Of a DNA stretch of 24,511 bases, positions 1-8,742 are shown piece after piece. The stretch comes from a virus: positions 1-24,511 of the IMG/VR virus record IMGVR_UViG_3300021474_000030. The stretch is one strand, 5' to 3'. The notes under the pieces were generated by a model that was given only the letters and a program-made list of their open reading frames with translations, was not told where the DNA came from and made no database searches. Made by a program: the position numbers and the translations under genes. How positions within the stretch are numbered: the first letter of the stretch is position 1; each line of letters opens with the position of its first letter.

Positions 1-2211
1 TTTGAATAGCTCTTTACCTTCTTTAGTTGTTTCCAAAGCTCTGCGAAGTTTTCTAATCCCCTCTACAGTATTCATTTGTGCCATAACTTCTTCAGGTTTT
101 TTCTCTTCCAATGCCTCACCAAGTTTATTGCGTAATCCGGCTTTCCCTCTCTCTGTTCCTGTGTCAGATATATTTCGTCCATTAATGGATTTGGTTGCTT
201 GAGTTTCAGGAGCATTTATATTCACGCCAAGTCTAGGCTGTTGTGCAGCACGAGGTAATGGATGCTCAAGAGCTGCTTGTCGATCACGAACAAATTCAAG
301 AATAGGACCATCAAATTCAGGGCCAAGAACTTGTTGTAAATCAGCTATATCCCTGGCCGTCAAATCAGGTTTATTGATTATTTCTTGCGCATAATCTCTC
401 TTAATCTGATTTATTAATTCCTCACCCCTAGGAGTATTATAAAATATATCTTCAAGAGCACGTAATTTATCAGGGTTATTAACAAACTCTTTATATATTG
501 AATTGTAGTTATGATTCTTAGGATTGAATAAATTTTTTAAGTTCTTATCTTCGAAACTGTTTTTAAAGGCTTCATAATCCGCATTAAGATTTAACCATTC
601 ATTTCTAAGTTCAGGATTGTCACCGATAGCTCTTTCTATTGCCGCATTTAGATCAGATACTAATGTTTTATATGCTGAAGTAAAATCTGAAGTACTCATT
701 TCCCAGTTAGCTACATCTGCGAGAGTTCTTTTAGTTTTAATTAATTCATCTAATGTAACGCCTCTTAATCCTCCTTCTGGCCGCAAATGTTCAAGTAAAC
801 GTTCTGCTGTGGCTAATACTCTTGCTTCTGCGGCAGATTCTCCAAGAAGTAAGGAACCTTGATGATCATTAATAAAGTTTTCTAATCTATTGACTAACTG
901 TGCTTGTGGCCCGGCTTCTATCTCCGACAATCTTTCATTAATATTTGCCCAACGATTATTAAATTCTTCCTTGATTGGTGCTCTAATATCCTCTGCTGCT
1001 ATCTTTAGGTTTTCTCCCCCTTGATAACTATTTGGCACTGGATTTTCTGAGATAGTGTTAAGGAGATTCTGTTGGTAATCAGGACGTTCTTCTAATGCCA
1101 CTCTGCCAGCTAATGACGTTCTTTCGCGTGCTTCTTTAGCTTGTTGAGGCAAAGAACCAATTTGATTTCCTAGATTTACCTCTTCGACTTTTAATGCGTT
1201 TTTTATAGCTTCGGAAGCTTGATGATTATTTTCGAAAGTAAGTTCAGCTAAATCACCTAATATATTATTGTATTCATTAGTTATCTGTGCCGATAGTTCT
1301 TTTCTAAAATTATCTAATGCTGATCCTGTTAAACCTGATTGAGATAGCCTAGCCTGCATCATTTGAACTAAAGGAGAACCTGTTAATGTTCCGGCATCTA
1401 CTTGTAATCCACTTTTATTAAAGTCTTCTATTAATTGTTGCGCGGCTTGTCTTTTTGTATTGTTTAGAGTGAGTAAGTTAACTGTTTCAGCCGCAACTTT
1501 TTTTGGATTCTTTGCAACATATAAGGATGCTTTAGGGCCATGTCCAACTATATCTCCGACAATTGCCGCCCCAAGATGACCAATTGGCCCCCATTGACCA
1601 TCTTCTGCCATTTGCATTGCTGTACCTGCGCCAATTCCCCTAAATACATCAGTAGGATATGGTAATATTGCCTTTGATATCTCTTTAGGATTAGTGCCTA
1701 TTTCTTTAAGGTTTTTTAAGTTCTTTGGGTTCTTTATAAAACCGGCCCAGTTAGCTGCTTTCTCTGCCACGCCCTCTGGATGCAGGTCTATTCCTGTTAC
1801 CTTCTCTGCGAGGCCTCTAATGCTTAAATCGGCGGTGTTTACGAATGGTTCTGACTTGCTTACATCCTTAGCTTGCTCGATTAGATTGTCATACAGCTCC
1901 TGATCTTTCTCATCCCACACACCAGTTTGTTTTTGTTCCTGAAGTCTTTCAATGTCCTGGAATAAATTTTCTCTGTAATTAACCGTTTGAGCTTCTTTGC
2001 TAGCAAGAGGTGCAACGGCGACATCATAAGCAATAGCACTTGGAGTTCCTTCTAATACACCTAAGCCATATTGAGTACCTATTCTAGCACCTTTTTCGGC
2101 AATAGTTCTTTCTGGTTTAGCTTCATTGTCTTCTACAAAGTCATCAGCAACAAAATCATCTGTATCTGGTTGAAAATCATCTTCTACAAAGTCATCCTTA
2201 GATTCTGTCAT
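1..2211 (-). CDS. Large ejection-type internal virion protein, 3' end outside window
   Basis: I read this frame by hand: it stays open for 737 codons from its ATG to the window edge, so the protein is incomplete at its C-terminus. The first 28 residues are strongly acidic with a repeated DDFV/DDFVED pattern. A Gly/Ala-rich, mildly hydrophobic stretch follows at about residues 191-226. The rest is mostly predicted helix, rich in Glu, Lys, Asn and Gln. No lysozyme or transglycosylase motif is visible in the part present. Size, helical character and position as the last of three genes after the nozzle fit a DNA-ejection protein such as P22 gp16/gp20 or T7 gp15/gp16. The ATG lies 11 bases inside the preceding gene (2198-3052), so translation is probably coupled. 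The ORF is certain; the role is inferred from context. Confidence 0.78.
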   Translation of the reverse strand, partial: MTESKDDFVEDDFQPDTDDFVADDFVEDNEAKPERTIAEKGARIGTQYGLGVLEGTPSAIAYDVAVAPLASKEAQTVNYRENLFQDIERLQEQKQTGVWDEKDQELYDNLIEQAKDVSKSEPFVNTADLSIRGLAEKVTGIDLHPEGVAEKAANWAGFIKNPKNLKNLKEIGTNPKEISKAILPYPTDVFRGIGAGTAMQMAEDGQWGPIGHLGAAIVGDIVGHGPKASLYVAKNPKKVAAETVNLLTLNNTKRQAAQQLIEDFNKSGLQVDAGTLTGSPLVQMMQARLSQSGLTGSALDNFRKELSAQITNEYNNILGDLAELTFENNHQASEAIKNALKVEEVNLGNQIGSLPQQAKEARERTSLAGRVALEERPDYQQNLLNTISENPVPNSYQGGENLKIAAEDIRAPIKEEFNNRWANINERLSEIEAGPQAQLVNRLENFINDHQGSLLLGESAAEARVLATAERLLEHLRPEGGLRGVTLDELIKTKRTLADVANWEMSTSDFTSAYKTLVSDLNAAIERAIGDNPELRNEWLNLNADYEAFKNSFEDKNLKNLFNPKNHNYNSIYKEFVNNPDKLRALEDIFYNTPRGEELINQIKRDYAQEIINKPDLTARDIADLQQVLGPEFDGPILEFVRDRQAALEHPLPRAAQQPRLGVNINAPETQATKSINGRNISDTGTERGKAGLRNKLGEALEEKKPEEVMAQMNTVEGIRKLRRALETTKEGKELFK

Positions 2212-3052
2212 ATTTAGCATCCATTCCCTCAAAAGGGGTTACTGTGCCTGTCTTACCTGTCTTTTTATCTCGGACTCGAATCTTGCCTTCGGGGATTTTT
2301 TTAGATTGTCCGGTTTCTTCAGCAATCCTTTCTCCTTTATTACCTAACTCCCTAAGAATGATATTTTCCATCGCATCCAAAATACCTGATCTAGCTGAAT
2401 CTCTAATGCTAGGATCAAATAATTTATGAGCAAGAGTTTCAAATTCCTGTCTGTTTCGAATAGTTATAGTGGAAGCAAGAGGGATCAATGATTTTCCAAG
2501 TTGTTCATATTGAGCTGCATCTTTAGCTGCTTCTGAACTAAAAACCTGCCTAATTCCCGTACCTATGCCCAGATTGTTTTTCTTTCCAATATCTCGCATT
2601 TCTTTGACAGTTTGAAGGCCTGCATTAAGTTGCTGTTCCGAATGAATCTCTTTTTGAACTTTATTTGCTTTGTTTTCCTGGATATCTAAAGCTCGATCTG
2701 TTTGTTTTTCAGCTACTGAACTAGCCCTTTTTCTTTCTTCAAATTCTTCTCTTTTTTCTTGTTTTTCTTGTTCTTTACCAATCTCAGAAGCTTTAGCACG
2801 TCTTTGTATCTCTTCGAATTCTGCTGCGCCTAAATAATTTTTGAACAAGTTCTGCTTCGCTGCCGGGTTATAAGTCTTTGCGCCGGTAATAGCATCGAGT
2901 ATTTGCCTTGGGGAAGGGTTCTCTCCTAGATCTCCAATCACCTTCTGCAGGGCCATCTCGTCTGCTCTGTTCTGGTATCCTTGCGTCGCACCTTGACCAA
3001 ATAGTTGACCCACTTCGGACCAGTCATGTTCTTTCGGTAGAATTTGCACCAT
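2198..3052 (-). CDS. Coiled-coil internal virion (ejection) protein candidate
   Basis: A 284-residue protein. Residues about 80-150 form a long Glu/Lys/Arg/Gln-rich helix typical of a coiled coil. A short Gly-rich break (GIGTGIRQVF) near residue 162 is followed by further helices. The C-terminus is a basic tail (IRVRDKKTGKTGTV) of a kind I associate with phage internal proteins. There is no signal peptide and no membrane segment. The start is supported by a G-rich Shine-Dalgarno-like sequence (GCGGGG) six bases before the ATG. It is the second of three consecutive helical genes downstream of the nozzle gene, the usual place for ejection proteins. I do not recognise a specific family. Confidence 0.75.
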   Translation of the reverse strand: MVQILPKEHDWSEVGQLFGQGATQGYQNRADEMALQKVIGDLGENPSPRQILDAITGAKTYNPAAKQNLFKNYLGAAEFEEIQRRAKASEIGKEQEKQEKREEFEERKRASSVAEKQTDRALDIQENKANKVQKEIHSEQQLNAGLQTVKEMRDIGKKNNLGIGTGIRQVFSSEAAKDAAQYEQLGKSLIPLASTITIRNRQEFETLAHKLFDPSIRDSARSGILDAMENIILRELGNKGERIAEETGQSKKIPEGKIRVRDKKTGKTGTVTPFEGMDAKYDRI

Positions 3053-3055
3053 GTT

Positions 3056-3544
3056 TTACCCCGCTATTGCTGCACCTGCTGCGTTTCCGGCACCTTGAGC
3101 AAAGCCTTTCGCCACGCCTTGTAATAGGCCTTCAGTTCCCGGCTTGTAAATGTTCTCCACAGATTGCCGGCCGACAGCAGTGTTAACGCCAGCGATCTTG
3201 TTCTGCTTCTGCTGCTGCTGCGCTTGATACAACAACTGCGCTAAGCTAGATTGCAAATCACTGCCGGCTTTTGTTGCTGCGTTTATGTTTGCAGAGCCAA
3301 AGCCTTGACCAGCAAACTTCTCCAGAATCCCCGGAAGTATCTTCTCTTGGAAATTCTTCAGTGCCGGCTGCGAGACGCCTTTCTCAAACTCCTCAGCATT
3401 AAAGCTACCGAAGATGTCTTTCAGCGGACCCTCTCCAGTTGTGATGCCTTCCTTGATAAGCGACAGCAACTCTTCTTGATCAGGTGTCAGCAAGGAGGCA
3501 CTTTTAAGCTTTCCTTTCGTTCCTGTTAAAAACCCTTTAGGCAT
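3056..3544 (-). CDS. Small Ala/Gly/Gln-rich ejection protein candidate
   Basis: A 162-residue protein. Its N-terminal half is helical and amphipathic. The middle has a Gln run (QAQQQQKQ, around residue 113), and the C-terminus is an Ala/Gly-rich segment (GAGNAAGAAIAG). Ala/Gly-rich helices of this kind occur in small ejection proteins such as P22 gp7 and T7 gp14, which cross or bind the host membrane. A good Shine-Dalgarno sequence (AGAGAGG) lies before the ATG. The gene ends three bases before the next start. The family is not certain; position and composition give the call. Confidence 0.72.
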   Translation of the reverse strand: MPKGFLTGTKGKLKSASLLTPDQEELLSLIKEGITTGEGPLKDIFGSFNAEEFEKGVSQPALKNFQEKILPGILEKFAGQGFGSANINAATKAGSDLQSSLAQLLYQAQQQQKQNKIAGVNTAVGRQSVENIYKPGTEGLLQGVAKGFAQGAGNAAGAAIAG

Positions 3545-3553
3545 GTTTCCTCT

Positions 3554-4021
3554 CTATACTTTTGTATATTCTATCGTTACGTAAAATGGATATCCGTTGA
3601 ATGCGCCGTTTCCTGTCGTAATAACCACTTGAGTCGTATTTACATATATTCCTACATTATTTGCCGGTGTTACAGGGTCTACAAAAGGCAGCGTAAATCC
3701 CACGGTAGTAAGCGGTATAGCATTCTGCGCCGTAGCTATTATGTTAACGATCTTATTTATTCCTGTTATGCCATGTAAATAAGGCGTTACAGCAGTTCCT
3801 ACTAACACGCCAGTAATTGTCTTTGTATAAATGAATTTACCGTCAACCCATGCAAAACTTGTCTGCCGTTCCTTTAAGAAAAAGCTCTCGTCATCAATGG
3901 TTGCGTTTATTGCATTTGCTACTACAATATGCTCTTGCTGAAGCTGATATTGAAATTGCTCCTTCTGGTCTTCGCTCTTTCCTTCGTATTTCTGCCAACT
4001 AAAATTCGGTTGCACTTTCAT
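3554..4021 (-). CDS. Tail-associated structural protein, unrecognised family
   Basis: A 155-residue protein. The N-terminus is helical (about residues 15-45), followed by a beta-rich body with a WVDGKFIYTKTITG segment and a C-terminus ending YPFYVTIEYTKV. I associate this 'YVTIEYTK' ending with small podophage virion proteins that lie beside the nozzle gene, but I cannot name the family. Its ATG shares one base with the TAA of the nozzle gene (TAATG). A moderate Shine-Dalgarno sequence (AAGGA) sits about ten bases upstream inside that gene, so translation is likely coupled. It could be a fibre adaptor or a plug/needle-type protein. Confidence 0.68.
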   Translation of the reverse strand: MKVQPNFSWQKYEGKSEDQKEQFQYQLQQEHIVVANAINATIDDESFFLKERQTSFAWVDGKFIYTKTITGVLVGTAVTPYLHGITGINKIVNIIATAQNAIPLTTVGFTLPFVDPVTPANNVGIYVNTTQVVITTGNGAFNGYPFYVTIEYTKV

Positions 4022-6339
4022 TAGTTAAATATCCTTCCTGCCGGCTTAAAGTAGAGCACCATAGCATGAATATATATCGGCTGATTCACGTCGTCTTCCA
4101 TAGTATAATTCTGATAGAACCTTATGGTATGCTCCTTACCTATTGCGCCGACATAGATTCGTTTCCATACTTTTGTTTGATTGGTTGTCGGACTCATCGC
4201 ATCTTTTGTGTTGAATTGCAGGGTATTCTCTTGATAGAACCCTTGAGGATTACCAGCTCCATCGATGTATAATTGGTCGTTAATATAGAACTGAACTTTC
4301 AAGGTAGAAGTCTGATTAGCCGAAACAAACAAATCAATATAGCCAAGCCGAGCAAATTGACCTGTTTCTATAAAGGGATTGAAGTTTTTAGTGATTACAT
4401 TCATCAAAACAGGAACATATGCGCCAGCAATGTTGGTCTGCAAATTATCTATGTTTAGCTCAAATACCCTATCATATTGATCGCCGCCAAGGTCTAATAA
4501 TGCATCCTGTTGAAGCTGGTAAGATCCCCATGTATCGAGCATATCCTCCCATCTCGTAAATGTCGTGCTCCAGACTGGAACATTTATAACCTCACCAAAG
4601 CCTAAGCAGCTAAGAGGAAACGAATATACAGCATAGGTACTATCGAGATAGTTAAAGGCAAGAACATTATCAGATGCAGTGTTTGTTAATTCATAGTCCG
4701 GCACGCTATTGTAGCAAAGCCAGCCTTCTTTTAGGTCATCGAACCTCTCTCCATAGCACTGTTGTATGCTTGTCTGGTTTAAGAACGGCATAGGAACCTG
4801 CTGAGAAAGCCGAGTAGGATCTGTAAAGTCTGGAATAATCTCATCGGCCCTTGCTGCATTTACTCCATCTGACTTGACCAATGCCGGCTTGCCAACTGTC
4901 GAGAACCAAGTATCATAGTTAATCTCGCCAAAGTCAGAGTCGCAAGCCCATACGTTATTTGTTGAATCCCACCTGAAAGGATCATTCTCGTCGGCAGTGT
5001 AACGGAAAACTCTCTCTGACGCTGCAAACCTGACAATCAAGTCGGTGTTTATGTAACCAAAAGTTCGTATAGATTCACTAGTTGGAGCTTGCCGAAAGCC
5101 ACCATTTACAAAATTCAGAGGCTGCAAAATAACTGACCAATAGATAGTATTAGGCTGCTGACCACCAACGGCTAAGGTAACATTCATAAGAAGAAGCCTG
5201 TCACGATAAGCGAAAACATGCAGACACCGCGTAATGTCAAAATTTAAAGGGATGCCAGCAGCAGACCTAACTAACTTTGTTGTAAGGTTTGTGTTAAGAT
5301 AATGTATCGAGATGCCATCATAGTAGAAAATAGGATCTACATTGTTGGTAAAAAAAGCTTTAAATTGAAAGTTAGTTAATGAAAAGAAATTGGTTATGCT
5401 TCCATGAAATAAGTCTCCGTATATTCCAACAGTGACATCGAAGACATCCCCTGCTGCTGGAGCTGTATTGAATGTTACTGTATAAGCACCTGTGACATAG
5501 TTTATGCTTCCTGTAACAAAACCAGGCACATTGAAGCCGCCAACACCATCATCTGTAAAAGATTCAACGAAACCTCCAGCAGACGTGTATTCGCTTATTA
5601 CAACAGTTCCTGGGACAAAAGGATGCGCTGTTAACGTTCCTGTAAAAGTTACTGTAGCACCATCGCCTGTAAAAACTGCTGATTGGTAGTAGTCATGTGG
5701 TATTTCGCTTACTCCGTTTATTGCTCCGGCTTGCATTGCTAATATACCTGCTAAAGGAACAATAATACCCACACGCTTTTGATCGAATATCATGACCTGC
5801 TGGGAACTGTTTTGTGCATAGTACTGCTTGATACCCATGATAGCATAAGGTCCAAGCCCCCCACTGGTTCCCGGCACTGCACTATCCCATATAATAAAGA
5901 TAGAGCTATATGTATTCGCTGGAGGTGCCGTGTTAAATGTAATCGAATAAGATCCCGTAGCGATATTGACAGTTCCTGAGCCGCCGGCAGATCCTATTAA
6001 ATTAATCACCGTAGCCGAAGCATCTGATAAATAAGAGAAAGTTTCTGCCGAGGCACCTACAACAATTGTTCCATAAGCAAAGAAATTAGTAGTAATCGGC
6101 AAAGGTGATAGCGTGCCGGTAAATGTCTTAGTACCTCCGTCAGGCACACCTAAGCTCATTATATTCCTATTACTCATGTCAGCAAAAAGCCGGTAGCCTT
6201 CGATCTTCTCAATAACACCACGATAAAGATGGGCATTAATCATAACCTGGTAAGCATCACGAGGAAGCAGCCAAGGTTCTACTGCCTCGTCAAAACCAGT
6301 GCGGAAGTTAGATATTGCAAAACCTTGATACTCTTTCAT
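4021..6339 (-). CDS. Tail nozzle / DNA-stabilisation-like tail protein
   Basis: A 772-residue protein from the ATG that forms a TAATG junction with the previous gene. An in-frame TTG 12 bases upstream (6351) is a weaker alternative. The N-terminus (GFAISNFRTGFDE then PWLLPRDAYQVMINAHL) resembles the start of P22 gp10 and T7 gp12 nozzle proteins, where a strand-rich lead precedes a propeller-like domain. Two copies of a small beta module are inserted near residues 65-150 and 220-310. Each has an FTGTL motif, a Gly-rich middle and a TFNTAP ending. The remainder is aromatic and beta-rich, as expected for the nozzle body. The size matches gp12 (about 790 residues). Confident as a major tail protein; the exact homology is inferred. 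Confidence 0.8.
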   Translation of the reverse strand: MKEYQGFAISNFRTGFDEAVEPWLLPRDAYQVMINAHLYRGVIEKIEGYRLFADMSNRNIMSLGVPDGGTKTFTGTLSPLPITTNFFAYGTIVVGASAETFSYLSDASATVINLIGSAGGSGTVNIATGSYSITFNTAPPANTYSSIFIIWDSAVPGTSGGLGPYAIMGIKQYYAQNSSQQVMIFDQKRVGIIVPLAGILAMQAGAINGVSEIPHDYYQSAVFTGDGATVTFTGTLTAHPFVPGTVVISEYTSAGGFVESFTDDGVGGFNVPGFVTGSINYVTGAYTVTFNTAPAAGDVFDVTVGIYGDLFHGSITNFFSLTNFQFKAFFTNNVDPIFYYDGISIHYLNTNLTTKLVRSAAGIPLNFDITRCLHVFAYRDRLLLMNVTLAVGGQQPNTIYWSVILQPLNFVNGGFRQAPTSESIRTFGYINTDLIVRFAASERVFRYTADENDPFRWDSTNNVWACDSDFGEINYDTWFSTVGKPALVKSDGVNAARADEIIPDFTDPTRLSQQVPMPFLNQTSIQQCYGERFDDLKEGWLCYNSVPDYELTNTASDNVLAFNYLDSTYAVYSFPLSCLGFGEVINVPVWSTTFTRWEDMLDTWGSYQLQQDALLDLGGDQYDRVFELNIDNLQTNIAGAYVPVLMNVITKNFNPFIETGQFARLGYIDLFVSANQTSTLKVQFYINDQLYIDGAGNPQGFYQENTLQFNTKDAMSPTTNQTKVWKRIYVGAIGKEHTIRFYQNYTMEDDVNQPIYIHAMVLYFKPAGRIFN

Positions 6340-6911
6340 TATATCGGCCAATAGATGTATTTGATAAAAGCGTTGTAACTTGCACCGTTTGTAGCTACCT
6401 GAAAATCACTTCCTACAATAGCAGGAGAAAGAACAACTTGGCTGCCTGTCACTGGATAAGTTTGTTGCCAGAAAGGAGTTCCACTAAAGATATTAAAATT
6501 AAAAGTAATGGATAAGTTTGTTGCCGGAGGGGTATTGCCTTGAATCATCACAAAGCCTATACAATCCGCCGGAACAGTGAATAAAGTAGTAAATGCCGGG
6601 GAAATAGCAACCACTGCCGCCCCAGAAATTCCAGAAATAGGTCTCTTTGCTCCATTATAAGAGAATACGTTCCCCCCTTTTGCATACATAACTGCATTGA
6701 TACCTGTCGGCAAAACAGCAATATCCGCCCCTTGATTCGGCATAGAAAGCTTATTATGCGAGCCGTCACTTGGCGTATTAGCAAGATTATCCGTCCAGAT
6801 GTGATCGACCTGCATCGCTGTGTTTATGTATTGAAAGTTATTAAGAATAGGCACTTGCGTTTGTGCTATCTGCTGGTTTGGCTGAGGAACGTTCGGTGTG
6901 TATATTGTCAT
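6339..6911 (-). CDS. Virion structural protein between connector and nozzle
   Basis: A 190-residue protein. The N-terminal third is Asn/Gln/Pro-rich (YTPNVPQPNQQIAQTQVPIL, then LNNFQYINTAM and a segment ending DGSHNKLSMP). This pattern is common in short structural proteins of podophages with N4-gp56-type capsids. The C-terminal two thirds look like a beta-sandwich and end at an aromatic YIYWPI tail. Start support: AGAGG lies seven bases before the ATG. The stop shares its last A with the ATG of the nozzle gene (TAATG). Possible roles are a tail fibre anchor or a head-decoration protein; nothing in the sequence decides between them. Confidence 0.7.
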   Translation of the reverse strand: MTIYTPNVPQPNQQIAQTQVPILNNFQYINTAMQVDHIWTDNLANTPSDGSHNKLSMPNQGADIAVLPTGINAVMYAKGGNVFSYNGAKRPISGISGAAVVAISPAFTTLFTVPADCIGFVMIQGNTPPATNLSITFNFNIFSGTPFWQQTYPVTGSQVVLSPAIVGSDFQVATNGASYNAFIKYIYWPI

Positions 6912-6921
6912 TGATTAACCT

Positions 6922-7911
6922 CTAAAATGCTGGTATAGACCTCGTATAGATCAGTTCTTCATATGTGTCCTGCATACAAACATCCTTAAATCTATTGTAC
7001 TCGGGCAGGTATTGATCGTACTGGTCCATTTGGTTGAATAATTTGAATCTATGTAATGCTGCGCCTAGAGCAATCAGCGGCCCAAGATCAGGTCGGAATG
7101 GGACGTCGGTATAGTTAATGAAAGGCGCTGGTATCTTGATGCCTTGCATTTTGATGAGATAGACTTGATCAGGAATAGGCCTTAGAACGAACATATTGAC
7201 TGCATTGAGGGTAGCCTGCGTCGCATCGGTGATAGGCTGCTGTGGAAAGAATAAGATGCCTTGCGGACGATTTGAGAAATATGTCTGCGACGTGGCTACG
7301 ATACTTGTATTTGCTGCCGGGGGAAGAGGGAATGCCAGCGAAGAAACAACGCCGCTTACATAGGTAACAGTACCGCTGCCGCCAGTAAAAGGAGCAAGAG
7401 CATTAACAAGGTTTCCTGTGGTGGCATTGATTGGGATATCCTGCATGACTTGTGTGCCGTCTGTGACATATAGACTCCTTTGTATGATTGGATAAGCTGA
7501 GGTATTGAAAGGAAAATTATTCAACGTGCCATTTCCAGTCCCTACCGTAATCTTATTTTCTTGGGCAGGATAATCTTGATAAAATGTATCAGGGCTAATG
7601 TACCACTCGATAGGGAAACCGTCTGCCCATACACTAGGATTCACTGTCTGAAACCCTGCCGGCGCTAAGTACTGATCCACTCCTTGCTGCGTGAAAAATT
7701 GATAAAATGTGTAACCCCAGAAGATTTTAAGCTCCTTGGGCAACACATATTGATAGAAATAATTAATTAACGTGGCACACTGAGCATCGGAATACATAGA
7801 CGCATCAGGAATACCACAGATAGATCGGAACTCACTCAGGATAGCATTGAAGTTCCATCCCGCCGTAGAGTTCCAGTTTGGCAAAGGATAACCGGGGATC
7901 ATTCCAGTCAT
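6922..7911 (-). CDS. Head-tail connector / tail tube (adaptor)-like protein
   Basis: A 329-residue protein. The N-terminal part is helical (about residues 20-75, with LSEFRSICGIP and YSDAQCATLINYFYQYVL) and the C-terminal part is also helical (residues 270-325). This split helical bundle is typical of podophage adaptors. Between them (about residues 120-215) sits a beta insertion beginning GTGNGTLNNFPF, with a GGSGTVTYVSG stretch. It resembles the two modules in the nozzle protein downstream. The gene begins at a TAATG junction and lies two genes before the nozzle, where gp4/gp11-type adaptors are found. I infer the adaptor role from fold pattern and order. Confidence 0.7.
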   Translation of the reverse strand: MTGMIPGYPLPNWNSTAGWNFNAILSEFRSICGIPDASMYSDAQCATLINYFYQYVLPKELKIFWGYTFYQFFTQQGVDQYLAPAGFQTVNPSVWADGFPIEWYISPDTFYQDYPAQENKITVGTGNGTLNNFPFNTSAYPIIQRSLYVTDGTQVMQDIPINATTGNLVNALAPFTGGSGTVTYVSGVVSSLAFPLPPAANTSIVATSQTYFSNRPQGILFFPQQPITDATQATLNAVNMFVLRPIPDQVYLIKMQGIKIPAPFINYTDVPFRPDLGPLIALGAALHRFKLFNQMDQYDQYLPEYNRFKDVCMQDTYEELIYTRSIPAF

Positions 7912-8309
7912 TATGCAGCCCTCTCACATACGAAGTGCGTTTTGTATCCAGCAATGTAAATCTCAGGAAGCCCGGTCTGCGAATTCTTACGATACTTCTC
8001 AATGTTCTCTCGGCAGCCCTCAAGGTTCTTAATCACCTCTCTAGGCAACTGATATTCTTGTCCATCAATTAGGGTGTAATTCTTAAAAGGATGCGTCTTG
8101 CTGGCATAGTGAAATTCTAGTGCATGCCCAGGATCTCTCTGATTGCGGAATATAATCTTCTCAAGCTTAGGAACCTCATGAGTAACTACGACTTTATCGA
8201 CTTTCAGAGCTTCTTTTACTTCTTCTATCGATTCTTGCGCCGGGCCTGTTAAATGGTTCTCCTGCAATTCTTCGACAGGAACTTTCTTTTCTTTCTTTGT
8301 AAATACCAT
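7911..8309 (-). CDS. Uncharacterised virion-region protein
   Basis: A 132-residue protein from the second in-frame ATG, which has an AAGGA Shine-Dalgarno sequence four bases upstream. The first ATG (8324) lies inside the previous gene and has no such signal. The N-terminal 45 residues are charged and probably disordered. The C-terminal part has alternating charged and hydrophobic strands (LEKIIFRNQRDPGHALEFHY) and ends with IYIAGYKTHFVCERAA. I do not recognise a family. It sits between the small beta-domain protein and the connector, a position used for head-completion proteins. Confidence 0.65.
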   Translation of the reverse strand: MVFTKKEKKVPVEELQENHLTGPAQESIEEVKEALKVDKVVVTHEVPKLEKIIFRNQRDPGHALEFHYASKTHPFKNYTLIDGQEYQLPREVIKNLEGCRENIEKYRKNSQTGLPEIYIAGYKTHFVCERAA

Positions 8310-8316
8310 ATTTTCC

Positions 8317-8682
8317 TTAAACATTTATTGGTTGTGTGTTGTACATAAGTCCCGGAGGTTGCCCTGCCAATGATGGGTATGAGATAATGTTGATCTGCCC
8401 TCCACCTACGTACGAATTAAATGTACTTGTATCAATCGGAAAGCCTTGAATGTCATACAATGCAAAAGTCATAGCGCCTGTATTCAAACTTCCTATGATG
8501 TATCTGTTTCGATTCACTTGGAACATACCCCGCACGCCGGAGAAAGTGATCGTCATGCCATTGACCAGATAGAAAGCTCCATTCTCAGCCACAGAAGATA
8601 CGGTCACCACGCCAGGTTTGCCCTGTATAATGTTCGTTACCGTGTATATCGTTGCTGGCGGATAACCTACCGGCGATGTCAT
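8317..8682 (-). CDS. Small beta-domain protein, paralogous to the C-terminal half of the next-upstream gene
   Basis: A 121-residue protein made of one beta-rich domain. Its motifs are PGVVTV, then LVNGMTITFSGVRGM, NRNRYIIG, TFALYDIQGFPIDTS and INIISYPSL. The same order of motifs appears in the 248-residue protein encoded at 8743-9489. In databases this pattern is often labelled 'ubiquitin-activating enzyme E1 FCCH-like domain' in phage proteins; that label comes from memory. The likely role is capsid decoration or a tail-associated surface domain. The start has a strong Shine-Dalgarno sequence (AAGGAG, four bases before the ATG). Confidence 0.72.
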   Translation of the reverse strand: MTSPVGYPPATIYTVTNIIQGKPGVVTVSSVAENGAFYLVNGMTITFSGVRGMFQVNRNRYIIGSLNTGAMTFALYDIQGFPIDTSTFNSYVGGGQINIISYPSLAGQPPGLMYNTQPINV

Positions 8683-8704
8683 AAAACTCCTTGTGCATAT
8701 AATT

Positions 8705-8731
8705 CGAAGAGGAACACGCCGCTCCCCTTCG
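8705..8731 (-). other. Intergenic 9-bp hairpin
   Basis: An inverted repeat with arms 8705-8713 and 8723-8731 pairs over nine positions, one a G-U pair on the minus-strand transcript, around a nine-base loop. It fills the short gap between two paralogous genes. No U-run follows it, so it is not a classical terminator. It could be an mRNA processing or stabilising element that sets the relative expression of the two products. Confidence 0.45.
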
Positions 8732-8742
8732 CAGTTAAGTTG

